From: Clostridium formicaceticum
GTDB lineage: Bacteria; Bacillota; Clostridia; Peptostreptococcales; Natronincolaceae
DNA length: 64,000 nucleotides
Direction: 5' to 3'
Assembly: GCF_001854185.1 (NCBI RefSeq)
Contig: NZ_CP017603.1
Span: forward strand, 682,001-746,000
Each line of letters opens with the position of its first letter. Position 1 is the first letter of the stretch. This document shows, piece by piece, positions 48,954 to 57,456 of this stretch. The translations under genes were made by a program, and so were the position numbers. The notes under the pieces were generated by a model. That model worked only from the letters and a program-made list of their open reading frames with translations, was not told where the DNA came from and searched no databases.

Positions 48954-49706
48954 CTAATTATATATATACGGATCATCAGGCACTTCCGTTTCTATTAGCT
49001 CCTCTATAATAACAATAGGAAATGTTAGGTTCCTATCTACTGTTTCATCATAATAATTCGTGGATTGCAGCACGCCTTTTATCTTCACCCAAGTATCCTC
49101 TTTTAACGTTTCTTCTTTATCCCAATAACAAAGCAAGCCTAGTGTTTCTGCATCATCAATACAACAAGAAACCACTTTCCTAGCTACAATAAATTGATAT
49201 TCTCCATAGGTTCCTTTGCTATGGACAAACCCTTCCAATTCAATCTCTCTCCCATGATATTGGTCTAAATAATAAAAAATTTCCGTTAACGTTTCTATAT
49301 ATTTTGATGGGTCTATAGAAATTTTTCCTTGCGGTAGTAGGTGATGCGTTATTGTTTCCTTTTCATTATCTTGTTCATAAACTTCTCTATAACCAATATC
49401 GATATCTTTTTTTTGCGAAAAATCACCATCTAAGTTTTGGTTCCCTATGGTGAAAATCAGCAGAACGGGAATAAGAATAATACTATAACCAAACCTCACT
49501 TTCTCTTCCTCGATAAATACTTTTTTTATCTGAGCTATTGTCACCATAGTCAGTATAAACAAGTAAAAGATACCATACTTTATCCATTTCGAAGGAACAT
49601 AGCGGGCAATTTTTCCTGTATTGAATAGATAGTATACTGCACCGGTGAAACCTAATAGTATAAGAAATTCACAGAATCCTCTAAAGTTTATCTTAATGTT
49701 TTTCAT
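48954..49706 (-). CDS. YcgQ-like protein (TIGR03943/DUF1980 family)
   Basis: 250 residues. Three membrane segments lie within the first 90 residues, followed by a soluble domain. The C-terminal part has the family feature of a compact Cys cluster in a strand-rich region (VSCCIDDAETLGLLCYWD) and an OB-like GREIELEGFVH, with WVKIKGVLQ. Such proteins normally pair with a YcgR/YraQ-type permease in a two-component membrane system. No such permease is adjacent, but the convergent gene is a different 10-TM metal-exporter-like protein. Metal binding is inferred from the cysteines. The Shine-Dalgarno GAGAGAGGTGG is close to the ATG. Confidence 0.78.
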   Translation of the reverse strand: MKNIKINFRGFCEFLILLGFTGAVYYLFNTGKIARYVPSKWIKYGIFYLFILTMVTIAQIKKVFIEEEKVRFGYSIILIPVLLIFTIGNQNLDGDFSQKKDIDIGYREVYEQDNEKETITHHLLPQGKISIDPSKYIETLTEIFYYLDQYHGREIELEGFVHSKGTYGEYQFIVARKVVSCCIDDAETLGLLCYWDKEETLKEDTWVKIKGVLQSTNYYDETVDRNLTFPIVIIEELIETEVPDDPYIYN

Positions 49707-49955
49707 TTTTCCACCTCTCTCTATTATGCATTTGTTTTATTTATCACGAATAACCTGCTCATACAGTAGTTGTTAGGGCATATATATACATATTATCATC
49801 AAAGAAAATATATACTGTATTCTTTCTTGATTTTACTGTATATTTCCTGCTAATATAAAAAAATTTCTATAGTTTAGTATTTTTTTCATGTTACAATAAG
49901 ATTATAGAAAAATACAGTGGGTGCTTTAATCAACCTAAAAATTAGGAGGTATACT

Positions 49956-50552
49956 ATGTTAAAAGTTTTAGCAATTGTAGGCAGCCCTCGAAAAGGAAAA
50001 AACAATGATACTTTAGTTGATTATATGTTAAAGGGGATTGCTTATGACAAAAAGAGACCTGTGTCTATAGAAAAATTCTATGCAGACAAAATGCATGTAG
50101 CTTCCTGCAAAGCCTGTGAAGGATGCGGAAGAAAAAAAGGGTGTGTATTAAAGGATGATATGAATAGTCTTTACCAAAAATTCGATGAAGCCGACATTGT
50201 CATTATCTCTTCTCCCCTATACTTCAATAGCGTTAGCTCTCAACTTAAAGCTATCATTGATCGAAATCAAGCTATATGGTCCAGTAAATACATATTAAAT
50301 GACTCTTTGATCAATAAAGACAAAAGACGATTAGGCTATTTCATTTGTACTGCTGGCATGCCTGATGAACCCAACCTTTTTGATGCCACACTACCGATTA
50401 TGGAGCTTTTCTTTAAATCGATTAATACCATTCATGAAGGAAATTTCTTCGTACCTAATGTAGATCAGCAGCCAATTATGGAAGATGAAGCAATGCTTCA
50501 AAAGGTGCATGCCTTAGGAGTAGAATTAGCAAAAAAAGCTGCTACGCTATAG
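49956..50552 (+). CDS. Flavodoxin-fold NAD(P)H-dependent FMN reductase / iron-sulfur flavoprotein-like
   Basis: 198 residues. The FMN phosphate loop GSPRKGKNNDTL is at the N-terminus. The segment ASCKACEGCGRKKGC has four Cys, as in iron-sulfur flavoproteins, where such cysteines bind a cluster; in related reductases they are lost or oxidised. SSPLYFNSVSSQLKAIIDR is the FMN isoalloxazine-contact region. ATG 49956 has AGGAGG seven bases upstream; an ATG at 49917 has no ribosome-binding site. It is next to the peroxiredoxin gene, convergent, suggesting redox or oxidative-stress roles. Substrate unknown. Confidence 0.83.
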   Translation: MLKVLAIVGSPRKGKNNDTLVDYMLKGIAYDKKRPVSIEKFYADKMHVASCKACEGCGRKKGCVLKDDMNSLYQKFDEADIVIISSPLYFNSVSSQLKAIIDRNQAIWSSKYILNDSLINKDKRRLGYFICTAGMPDEPNLFDATLPIMELFFKSINTIHEGNFFVPNVDQQPIMEDEAMLQKVHALGVELAKKAATL

Positions 50553-50567
50553 ACTGCCTATGTAATA

Positions 50568-50608
50568 TAAAAAGCAAGAGGAAGGAATAACTAACCCTCT
50601 TGCTTTTT
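50568..50608. terminator. Bidirectional terminator between reductase and peroxiredoxin
   Basis: AAAAAGCAAGAGG / CCTCTTGCTTTTT arms with T runs on both sides. Confidence 0.9.
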
Positions 50609-50610
50609 TC

Positions 50611-51156
50611 CTATACTTCTAAGTGTTCATCTCCTGGTTCCCAATCAATAGGACATAACCCTCCAGATTGAAGTGCTTGTAATACCCTCAAGGTCTCATC
50701 TACACTTCTCCCTACATTTAAATCATGTACTACTGAATATCTTAAAATCCCCTCGGGATCAATAATAAATAACCCTCTTAAAGCAATACCTTCTTCTTCA
50801 ATCAAGACCCCATAATCCCTAGCTACTTTTTGTGTCATATCAGATGCTAGTGGAAAAGCTAGCTGCCCTAACCCACCTTCCTCTTGTGCCGTATTAATCC
50901 AAGCCTTATGGGAGTGTTCACTGTCTGTACTTACACCTAGAACTTCAGCATTTAATTTTTTGAATTCTTCAATCTTTCTATTAAATCCTGTAATCTCTGT
51001 AGGGCAAACAAAAGTAAAATCTAGTGGATAGAAAAACATTACTAACCACTTGCCTTTATAATTATCTAACGTTACCTTGCCAAACTCCTTCCCTTGTCCA
51101 TCCACAGTTTTCATCTCAAAATATGGTGCTTGTACACCTACTAATCTTTCTGTCAT
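50611..51156 (-). CDS. 2-Cys peroxiredoxin (AhpC/Prx1 type)
   Basis: 181 residues. The peroxidatic Cys51 is in DFTFVCPTEI; the resolving Cys is in GGLCPIDWEPG near residue 170. Both are ordinary cysteine codons, notable because a selenoprotein lies next door. Reduces hydrogen peroxide and alkyl peroxides, recycled by thioredoxin or AhpF-like partners. The start is ATG 51156 after AGGAGGTG; the TTG just before it is less likely. The region directly upstream contains the family B hairpin and the short palindrome also seen in rRNA spacers, so its leader is structured. Monocistronic. Confidence 0.95.
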   Translation of the reverse strand: MTERLVGVQAPYFEMKTVDGQGKEFGKVTLDNYKGKWLVMFFYPLDFTFVCPTEITGFNRKIEEFKKLNAEVLGVSTDSEHSHKAWINTAQEEGGLGQLAFPLASDMTQKVARDYGVLIEEEGIALRGLFIIDPEGILRYSVVHDLNVGRSVDETLRVLQALQSGGLCPIDWEPGDEHLEV

Positions 51157-51173
51157 CAAAACACCTCCTATAT

Positions 51174-51235
51174 TTATAAAATGAGACTTAATTCAGGGGA
51201 AGTTTTTACTTCCACTGAATTGTAGCAGAATTTAT
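51174..51235. repeat. Family B hairpin repeat, copy in the peroxiredoxin leader
   Basis: TTCAGGGGAAGT / ACTTCCACTGAA arms, then ATTGTAGC. About 85% alike by eye to 1351-1410. It ends just upstream of the peroxiredoxin Shine-Dalgarno, so if transcribed it forms a hairpin in the mRNA leader. Confidence 0.65.
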
Positions 51236-51268
51236 TTTCAGGATGTAGTGCTTGACCTTCCACTTGCA

Positions 51269-51315
51269 CAAGTAGATAACCCAAATCTTTGATTTGGTGT
51301 TAGTCATTTAGTTTG
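51269..51315. repeat. Short palindromic repeat of the rRNA-spacer type
   Basis: AAGTAGATAACCCAAATC-TTT-GATTTGGTGTTAGTCATTTAGTT resembles the ACCAAAATC/GATTTTGTG palindromes in the rRNA operons (7306-7351, 12341-12372). It is the only copy I see outside the rRNA array. The rest of 51236-51563 is AT-rich, with no gene seen. Confidence 0.7.
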
Positions 51316-51563
51316 TTCACCTAGAAGTGGGGACCTTAATAATACACCGAAGGATAAATTCTTCACTTGAAGTTTTATTCTTTTACTTCTCCATCTATAT
51401 ATTTCCCAAAAAAGTATTTTAAAACACAAAAACCTTAAATTTGATAATATTTTTTATGTGAAATCAAATATCATTAAAACACAAAATTTTTCTTTTTGTA
51501 AACTTAGTGGAAATTATAGCCTCTTCATAGTATGAAACAGCTCACAACTTTGCTATCGTTGTA

Positions 51564-51605
51564 TAAAAAAATGATGTATTCTCTTACTTCAAAGGAATAC
51601 ATCAC
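51564..51605 (-). terminator. Terminator of the ATPase operon
   Basis: AGTGATGTATTC / GAATACATCAT stem and TTTTTTT on the minus strand. Confidence 0.9.
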
Positions 51606-51617
51606 TGATTTATGGTA

Positions 51618-53771
51618 TTATACAAACTTGCTCTTTAATAATCTCATACCATTTAGTATGACAATGATAGAAGCCCCTGTATCGGCAAAGACCGCCATCC
51701 ATAGATTGGACTTTCCCATAAAAGTTAAAATCAAAAAAAGTACTTTCACTATAATGGAAAAGCCAATATTTTGTGCAATGATCTTTAATGTTTTACGGCT
51801 CAATAATACTGCATATACCAGTTTATTAAGATCGTCCCCCATTAAGGCAATGTCTGCAGTTTCTAATGCAGCATCTGTTCCCGCTGCCCCCATAGCAATT
51901 CCTATCGAAGCACTTGCTAAAGCAGGCGTGTCGTTTATACCATCTCCTACCATAGCTACTTTATCATGTATCTTCACCAATTCTTTTATTGCCTCTAATT
52001 TATCTTGTGGCAACAGCTCACTTTTAAAATCTTGTAACCCTATCGTTTCTGCCACGGTTTTTGCCGTGGTGTGATGATCTCCTGTCAGCATAATGGTATT
52101 TTTAATTCCTGCAGTTTTTAAGCCTTCAATAGCCGCCTTACTCATACTTCTAATTTCATCTGCCACAGTAAAGATACAAATCACTTTGGTATCATCCCCC
52201 AGCAACACTACAGTTTTGCCTTCTTTTTGATAGTTTTCTACTTTTCTTTGGGCCACCTCTAAGTTTATCTTATTTTCCTGGAATAAACGAGGATTTCCTA
52301 GGTAGTAGGTTTTACCTTGAATCTTTCCCTTTACCCCCTGCCCTACGATCGCTTGAAAATCCTCCAAAGAAGTATCCAGCATAATTCCTTTATACCTTGC
52401 CTTCTGCACAATAGCTCTACCGATAGGATGTTCTGATGCTTTCTCTAGCGTAGCTGCAATCTTCAAGGGAACTTCTCCTTCTCTTTCCGCTAGAACTTCT
52501 ATGTCTATTACCGAAGGTTTGCCGACTGTTAATGTCCCGGTTTTATCAAAGGCTATGGCCTTAATTCTTCCTGCCTCTTCTAGGTGTATACCTCCCTTAA
52601 TAAGAATCCCTTGTTTTGAAGCATTTCCAATGGCTGATACAATAGAAACTGGTGTAGAGATAACAAGAGCACAGGGACAAGAAATTACCAATAAAATTAA
52701 CGCCTTCTTAATCCATGGAGCAAAATCTCCTCCTCCTGCTACTGGAGGAATAAAAGCGATGATCATTGCCGAAATCACAACAATAGGTGTATAATACTTA
52801 GCAAATTTATCAACAAATTGCTGTGAAGGTGCCTTTTGTGCCTGCGCCTCCTCCACCATATTCATGATTTTAGATAGTGTTGTATCCTCTACTAGTTTTG
52901 TTACCCTAATTTCCAACAGCCCTTGATGATTGATGGTTCCAGCAAACACTTCACTTCCTAGCATTTTTTCCACAGGAATAGATTCCCCTGTAATAGGCGC
53001 TTGATTTACAAAAGAATGTCCTTGATGGACAATACCATCAATTGGTATTCTTTCACCGGGTTTTATGATAACAATGTCACCTATAGATAGTTCTTCTACA
53101 GATACAGTCACCTCTCCGCTTGAAGTTTTGAGCAGGGCTTCCTTCGGTGCTAATTCCATTAACTGGGAGATGGCTTTCCTTGTTTTATCCATCGTATAAA
53201 CTTGTAAAGTATTTCCTATAGAAAATAAAAATACTACCGCTGCACCTTCACTCCATTCTCCTAAAAAAGCTGCTCCTATAGCTGCAATCAGCATAAGAAA
53301 GTTCATATCTAAATTCAAAGATTTTACTGCATATAGGCCATTTTTGGCTATATGGTATCCTCCCGTCACCATAGCTAGTGCAAAAAAAGGTGTTGAAGCT
53401 TCCTTATTGCCAACTATAAAAGATAGTATCAAACCTATCAATGTAAAAAAACCTGAAGTAAAGGTTAATACTGTCTTTTTATTTTGATACCATTGGATTT
53501 CTTGCTGTTTTTTTATATTTTTTCTTCCATTTTCCACCAATGTCCCTTCATGTCCCGTTTCTTTTATCATCTGCAGTATCTCTTTGTGTTGTGCCTGATG
53601 TTTCACATATAACTTAGAAGTAGAGAAATTCAAAATCGCTTCTTGAACCCCATCTATTTGCAAAACTCTTCTCTCAACCTTGAGAGCACAACTCGGTCAA
53701 TCTACTCCTTTAACGATAAAGGTATCTTGTGTTACAGGTAATTCCATTTTAATTGCTTCCATGTTTTCCAT
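51618..53771 (-). CDS. Zn/Cd/Pb-transporting P-type ATPase with a selenocysteine UxxC motif (in-frame TGA)
   Basis: About 717 residues when the TGA at 53699-53697 is read as selenocysteine (residue 25). The frame is open from ATG 53771 apart from this codon. The N-terminal metal-binding domain reads GVD-U-PSCA, where homologues have a CxxC. Then come membrane helices, TGES (about 261), the CPC ion site (365-367), DKTGTLT (phosphorylated Asp near 409), SEHPIG and GDGIND. A C-terminal ADTGAS membrane segment is typical of the ZntA/CadA (P1B-2) group exporting Zn, Cd and Pb. GGGGGA precedes ATG 53771. A TTG 12 codons after the TGA would be the default start, but it has no ribosome-binding site and removes half the domain. 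It is in an operon with the CadC-like repressor. A nonsense mutation is the alternative. Confidence 0.82.
53660..53699 (-). promoter_or_regulatory. Candidate bacterial SECIS element
   Basis: After the TGA (53699-53697), 16 bases lead to a loop AGGT (53680-53677) closed by CTCTCA / TGAGAG (53686-53681 with 53676-53671). Known bacterial SECIS elements place a small apical loop with a G in its first two bases 16-37 bases after the UGA, so distance and loop both fit. The stem is short, with mismatches below it. Confidence 0.68.
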
Positions 53772-53814
53772 TTCTTGTCCCCCTTAAACTTAACTTATTC
53801 TCTCAAACTGCTGC

Positions 53815-54174
53815 TTAACCATGTTGAATATGATGTAAACCTTCATTAAAGATTTTTTCGATATGTGCATCATCTAAAGAGTAATAGATTACTTTACCCT
53901 CTCGTCTAAATTTTACTAATCTTCTACTCTTCAATAATCTTAATTGGTGAGATATCGCCGATTGGGTCATATCCAATACCGCAGCAATATCACATACACA
54001 CATTTCTTTCTGAAATAAAGCTGACAGAATTTTAATTCTCGTCACATCTCCAAATACTTTAAAGAATTCTGCTAAATCATATAAGGTAGTATCCCCCAAC
54101 ATCTTTTCCTTCACTTCTTTTACATCCTCTTCATGTATGCATTGAATTTCACATACTTCAATATCCTTTTTCAT
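53815..54174 (-). CDS. CadC-like ArsR/SmtB repressor
   Basis: 119 residues with a winged helix-turn-helix (SAISHQLRLLK recognition helix). Cys8 and Cys12 in the N-terminal arm and Cys59 and Cys61 in EMCVCD line up with the four cysteines that sense Cd, Pb and Zn in CadC (C7, C11, C58, C60). Binding of metal should release the operator and switch on the downstream ATPase, 43 bases away in the same operon. The start is ATG 54174, after AAGGAGGGA. An upstream ATG at 54207 lies in the promoter/operator region and has no ribosome-binding site. Confidence 0.93.
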   Translation of the reverse strand: MKKDIEVCEIQCIHEEDVKEVKEKMLGDTTLYDLAEFFKVFGDVTRIKILSALFQKEMCVCDIAAVLDMTQSAISHQLRLLKSRRLVKFRREGKVIYYSLDDAHIEKIFNEGLHHIQHG

Positions 54175-54192
54175 TTCGTCCCTCCTTATATA

Positions 54193-54252
54193 TGAATACA
54201 TGTTCATTTGTTCTTGCGTTTATATTTTATCAATTGTTTTACCTAAGGTCAA
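54193..54252 (-). promoter_or_regulatory. Promoter and candidate operator of the metal-resistance operon
   Basis: TTGACC-N17-TAAAAT on the minus strand (54224-54252). Just downstream TGAACATGTATTCA (54193-54206) is an imperfect palindrome of the type bound by SmtB/CadC proteins, placed between the expected transcription start and the Shine-Dalgarno. Confidence 0.7.
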
Positions 54253-54274
54253 TCAATATTTAAATAACTTTTTC

Positions 54275-54306
54275 CAAAAAAAAGTAGATAAACAAAGTTT
54301 ATCTAC
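54275..54306 (-). terminator. sspH terminator overlapping the stop codon
   Basis: GTAGATAAAC / GTTTATCTAC with a small loop, then a T run on the minus strand. The sspH stop (54303-54305) lies inside the stem. Confidence 0.9.
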
Positions 54307-54497
54307 CTCATTGCACCCTTCTCTACTAATTCATCTACAGGTACCTCTATTTTATCTGCAGCAATATCAATTCCTTCTTGGATTTCTGCTGTTTGGTTTT
54401 GTGCATCTAACCCTGTAATCCATACGGATCTACCCTGATGCTGTACCTCAATATGGTTAGGAGAATTAACGATCTCCTGCGCTCTTTTAAAGTTCAA
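54303..54497 (-). CDS. sspH: Small acid-soluble spore protein, H type
   Basis: 64 residues beginning NFKRAQEIVNSP, the hallmark of the SspH family, followed by a strand-rich acidic body (HQGRSVWITGLD). SspH is a minor DNA-associated protein of the dormant spore core, made in the forespore. The start is a TTG with AGGAGTG eight bases upstream. Upstream, TCATA and CACAATA spaced about 18 bases could be a sigma-G-type promoter; this is a weak match. Its presence is direct evidence for sporulation. Single-gene unit. Confidence 0.93.
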   Translation of the reverse strand: MNFKRAQEIVNSPNHIEVQHQGRSVWITGLDAQNQTAEIQEGIDIAADKIEVPVDELVEKGAMR

Positions 54498-54712
54498 AGC
54501 TTATCACTCCTTTTTTCCTTCATTGGTACTATTGTGCCTCATTATTCTTTGCTTTATGACATCTATTTTTTAATAGGGTTTTAAAAATTTCAAAAGTTTT
54601 TAAATATCCTTATAAGATTTAAGACAAACTAGTAGCATGACAAACTTGGAAATTATCATGAATCTTTTTTCAAAACCTATACTTTTAGTCAATATTTTAG
54701 GAGGTATATAGA

Positions 54713-55894
54713 ATGAATGCTTTCGAAATTAAAAATAAAATTTATTGGACGGGCGTACTTGATCCGGATTTAGAAACCTTTGATATCATCATGAAAACAC
54801 CTTATGGTTCTACATACAATTCTTACTTTATTGATGATGAAAAAAAGGTTTTGATCGATACTGTAAAGACAAATTTCAAAAATGAGTATTTAGAAAAACT
54901 CCAAACCTTAACAAATATCAAAGAAATTGATTATATTATTATTCAGCACACAGAACCCGATCATGCTGGCAGTTTAAAGTATATTTTAGAAATAAATCCT
55001 GATGTCGAGGTTTTTTGTACCAAAGCAGCTAGTATCTTTCTTCAAGAGCAAATTAACAAAGAATTTAAATATCACGTAATAAAAGATGGGGAAACGTTAG
55101 GCATAGGCAGTAGAAAATTAACTTTTATTACAGCTCCATTTTTGCATTGGTCTGATACAATGTTTACCTATAGTGCAGCAGACGCCATTTTATTTTCTTG
55201 TGATAGTTTTGGCTCTCATTACTGTGCAATGACTCCTGAAACTGTACATAAAGCAGAGTATGATGAAGCCTTACAGCATTATTACAAGTGTATTATGGAG
55301 CCATTTGCACAACATGTTTTAAATGCTTATGAGAAAATAAAAAATTTATCTATCTCTACTATACTTACTTCCCACGGACCTATTTTAAGCGCAAAATCAC
55401 AGGAGACAATACAAAAATATGTACAGTGGTCTACTGAAGAACTAAGCACTAGGAATCAAAAACAAGTTGCTGTTTTTTATCTTTCTGCCTATAAGAATAC
55501 TGAAATTATGGCAGAAAAAATTAAATACGGTTTAAAGGCAGCAGGCGTAGATGTAGCTTTTATTGATGCAGAGAAGGAGAGCTTAGAGAGAATTCATTAC
55601 TTCGTCAACACATCCAAAGGAATTCTTTTAGGCTCCCCAACAATCAATAAGACTATGGTAAAGCCTATGTGGGAACTTTTATCTCTTATTGATCCTATGG
55701 CTAATATTGGAAAAGTGGCAGGCGTATTTGGATCCTATGGCTGGAGTGGTGAGGGCTTAGAAATGGCATATACATTACTAAAGCAAATGGCTTTTAAACT
55801 GCCTTTTGAACCTTTAAGTAAAAAATTTACACCTTCTGAAGACACCCTACAACAATGCTTTGAATTTGGTAAGGCCTTTGCAGAAAAAATCTAA
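54713..55894 (+). CDS. fprA: A-type flavoprotein FprA (flavodiiron oxygen reductase)
   Basis: 393 residues in two domains. The N-terminal metallo-beta-lactamase-like domain carries the diiron ligands His79, Glu81, Asp83 and His84 (HTEPDHAGSL), with further ligands His145, Asp164 and His221. The C-terminal flavodoxin domain begins near 250 (VAVFYLSAYKNTE) with the GSPT and FGSYGWSGEG FMN loops. In clostridia these enzymes reduce oxygen to water (or NO to N2O) with electrons from rubredoxin, protecting anaerobes. No rubredoxin is fused or adjacent. TTAGGAGG precedes the ATG. Single-gene unit. Confidence 0.95.
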   Translation: MNAFEIKNKIYWTGVLDPDLETFDIIMKTPYGSTYNSYFIDDEKKVLIDTVKTNFKNEYLEKLQTLTNIKEIDYIIIQHTEPDHAGSLKYILEINPDVEVFCTKAASIFLQEQINKEFKYHVIKDGETLGIGSRKLTFITAPFLHWSDTMFTYSAADAILFSCDSFGSHYCAMTPETVHKAEYDEALQHYYKCIMEPFAQHVLNAYEKIKNLSISTILTSHGPILSAKSQETIQKYVQWSTEELSTRNQKQVAVFYLSAYKNTEIMAEKIKYGLKAAGVDVAFIDAEKESLERIHYFVNTSKGILLGSPTINKTMVKPMWELLSLIDPMANIGKVAGVFGSYGWSGEGLEMAYTLLKQMAFKLPFEPLSKKFTPSEDTLQQCFEFGKAFAEKI

Positions 55895-55911
55895 ATGTTA
55901 AGATGCATGAC

Positions 55912-56072
55912 TAAATGAAAGAAAGCCCTATCTCTATATAGATGTGTGCCCTTAAATTTTAATATACTAAGGGCTACATTTGCAGCCCATGGTATTTTGG
56001 GGCGAAACCGTAGACCGTGTATATTAAAATTCAACTTTAGAAGCGCGCATCTATAGATAGTGGCTTTCTTAA
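55912..56072. repeat. Large imperfect palindrome (family A) between convergent genes
   Basis: Outer arms GAAAGCCCTATCTCTATATAG and the inverse of CTATAGATAGTGGCTTTC, then inner arms TTAAATTTTAATATAC and GTATATTAAAATTCAA, around a centre with GGGCGAAACCGTAGACC. Related sequences occur at 1080-1262, 42080-42225 and 61510-61625. It may act as a two-way terminator here. Confidence 0.7.
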
Positions 56073-56076
56073 AACT

Positions 56077-57312
56077 TTATTTATACGGAGAAAGATTCAG
56101 CAATTCATCTACCGTTACAAATTCGTAACCCTGGGCTTTTAGTGTATAAATTAATTCAGGCAATACCGCCACTGTTGCAGCTCGGGTTTCTCCCTCGCCG
56201 CCTGCGTCATGAAACAACAAAATTCCACCTTGTCTTACATCAGGAAGGGTGTTGATTAATATTTGATCTACATTTTGATCTCTCCAGTCTACTGAATCAA
56301 CAGACCAATTAATTACTTTATAGTCCAAACCTTTCAGTCCCTCTATCACCTGCGGAAGAACTGCTCCATAAGGTGGTCGCATCAAGGCTGTTCTTAAGCC
56401 TGTAGCTTGATAAACTACATCTTCAGTTCGTTGCATTTCACTTATCAAACGACTTTCAGATACTTTTCGTAAGTCAGGGTGAATCCATGTATGATTCCCC
56501 ACTACATGACCTTCTTTAACCATACGTCTTATAACTTCAGGATGTTGCTCAACCTTACTACCTAGTACAAAAAAAGTAGCAGGCACATTATACTGCTTTA
56601 ATGCCTCTAGTATTTGGCTGGTGTACTTTTCATTTGGACCATCGTCAAAGGTCAGGGCTATCTTATTGGTATTCGCAGAGCCTCTTAAATAAAAAGTATC
56701 TGGATAAGTTCTAGCTAACTGAGCCGTTGAGTACTGAAAATCTGGCTCCGGTTGTGTCGCTGTCTTAGGTAGTTTCAAGGTTTGTCCCACATATAGCATA
56801 TTCCAATTCTCTAAACCATTAGTTTCAGCTAATGAAGTCATAGAGATGCCTAGCGTTTGAGCTATTTTATATAGGCTATCTCCTTTTTTTACTGTATATA
56901 CTTCTTGAGATAGGCTCATCAACCTATTGTTATCTTCTGAAGGAATCAATAGTTTTTGTCCTACATAAAGGCGATTCCAATCGTCGAGACTATTTTCTTG
57001 CGCTAACACCTCCATAGACACCCCTAGCTTCTGAGATATTTTATATAAAATATCTCCTTGCCGCACCACGTAGGAGGACTGTTCCTCTTTTTGAGGTACA
57101 ATTAATACTTGTCCTACAGAAATACGATTGGGCGTTCTTAAATAACCATTTTGCTTGATTAACTCCTCCACAGTAATTTCATATTTTTGAGCAATAAGAA
57201 ATAACGTTTCTCCGCTAGATACTCTGTGTACCTGAGCCGCTTCAGCAAAAGAAGGCATCCACACTAAAGCTGCCATCACCGCTGTCAATGTGAAGCCTAT
57301 TATTTTCCTCAT
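56077..57312 (-). CDS. LysM-containing polysaccharide deacetylase (secreted)
   Basis: 411 residues. Signal peptide (1-25, ending AEA), three LysM peptidoglycan-binding repeats (about 28-73, 79-124 and 137-182; the last two are clearly duplicated), then a NodB carbohydrate esterase family 4 domain from about 215. Metal and catalytic residues are present: TFDDGP (221-226), His274 and His278 in NHTWIHPD, RPPYG (312-316) and LFHD (His368). Likely removes N-acetyl groups from peptidoglycan, as PdaA or PgdA enzymes do, in the vegetative wall or the spore cortex. The ATG is preceded by AAGGAG. Single-gene unit. Confidence 0.93.
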   Translation of the reverse strand: MRKIIGFTLTAVMAALVWMPSFAEAAQVHRVSSGETLFLIAQKYEITVEELIKQNGYLRTPNRISVGQVLIVPQKEEQSSYVVRQGDILYKISQKLGVSMEVLAQENSLDDWNRLYVGQKLLIPSEDNNRLMSLSQEVYTVKKGDSLYKIAQTLGISMTSLAETNGLENWNMLYVGQTLKLPKTATQPEPDFQYSTAQLARTYPDTFYLRGSANTNKIALTFDDGPNEKYTSQILEALKQYNVPATFFVLGSKVEQHPEVIRRMVKEGHVVGNHTWIHPDLRKVSESRLISEMQRTEDVVYQATGLRTALMRPPYGAVLPQVIEGLKGLDYKVINWSVDSVDWRDQNVDQILINTLPDVRQGGILLFHDAGGEGETRAATVAVLPELIYTLKAQGYEFVTVDELLNLSPYK

Positions 57313-57424
57313 AAATAGTAAACTCCTTCCTAAGTTATAATATATAAAAGTTTACATAATCTATGATACGCTACTAACGCTCACTTATCCACAAGTAAAT
57401 AGTGGCAGCTGCTATCCTCAAAAC

Positions 57425-57456
57425 AAAACATATCCTATTTCTTATGGATATGTTTT
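57425..57456 (-). terminator. Terminator of the DUF421-DUF4363 operon
   Basis: AAAACATATCC / GGATATGTTTT stem followed by GTTTTGAGG on the minus strand; overlaps the DUF4363 stop codon. Confidence 0.85.

Noticed and set aside
51532-52074. 180-codon frame on the + strand opposite the ATPase, and similar long frames opposite 4051-4446, 40595-41104 and 59892-60182
   Set aside because: Antisense of clearly real genes, no ribosome-binding site, composition unlike a protein.
51618-53663. ATPase starting at TTG 53663
   Set aside because: No Shine-Dalgarno, and it would begin in the middle of the metal-binding domain; the upstream frame is open apart from the TGA.
53690-53705. TGA in the ATPase as a simple nonsense mutation (pseudogene)
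   Set aside because: The codon replaces exactly the Cys of the metal motif, a SECIS-like hairpin follows at the right distance and the rest of the gene is intact. Still the main alternative, to be settled by comparison.
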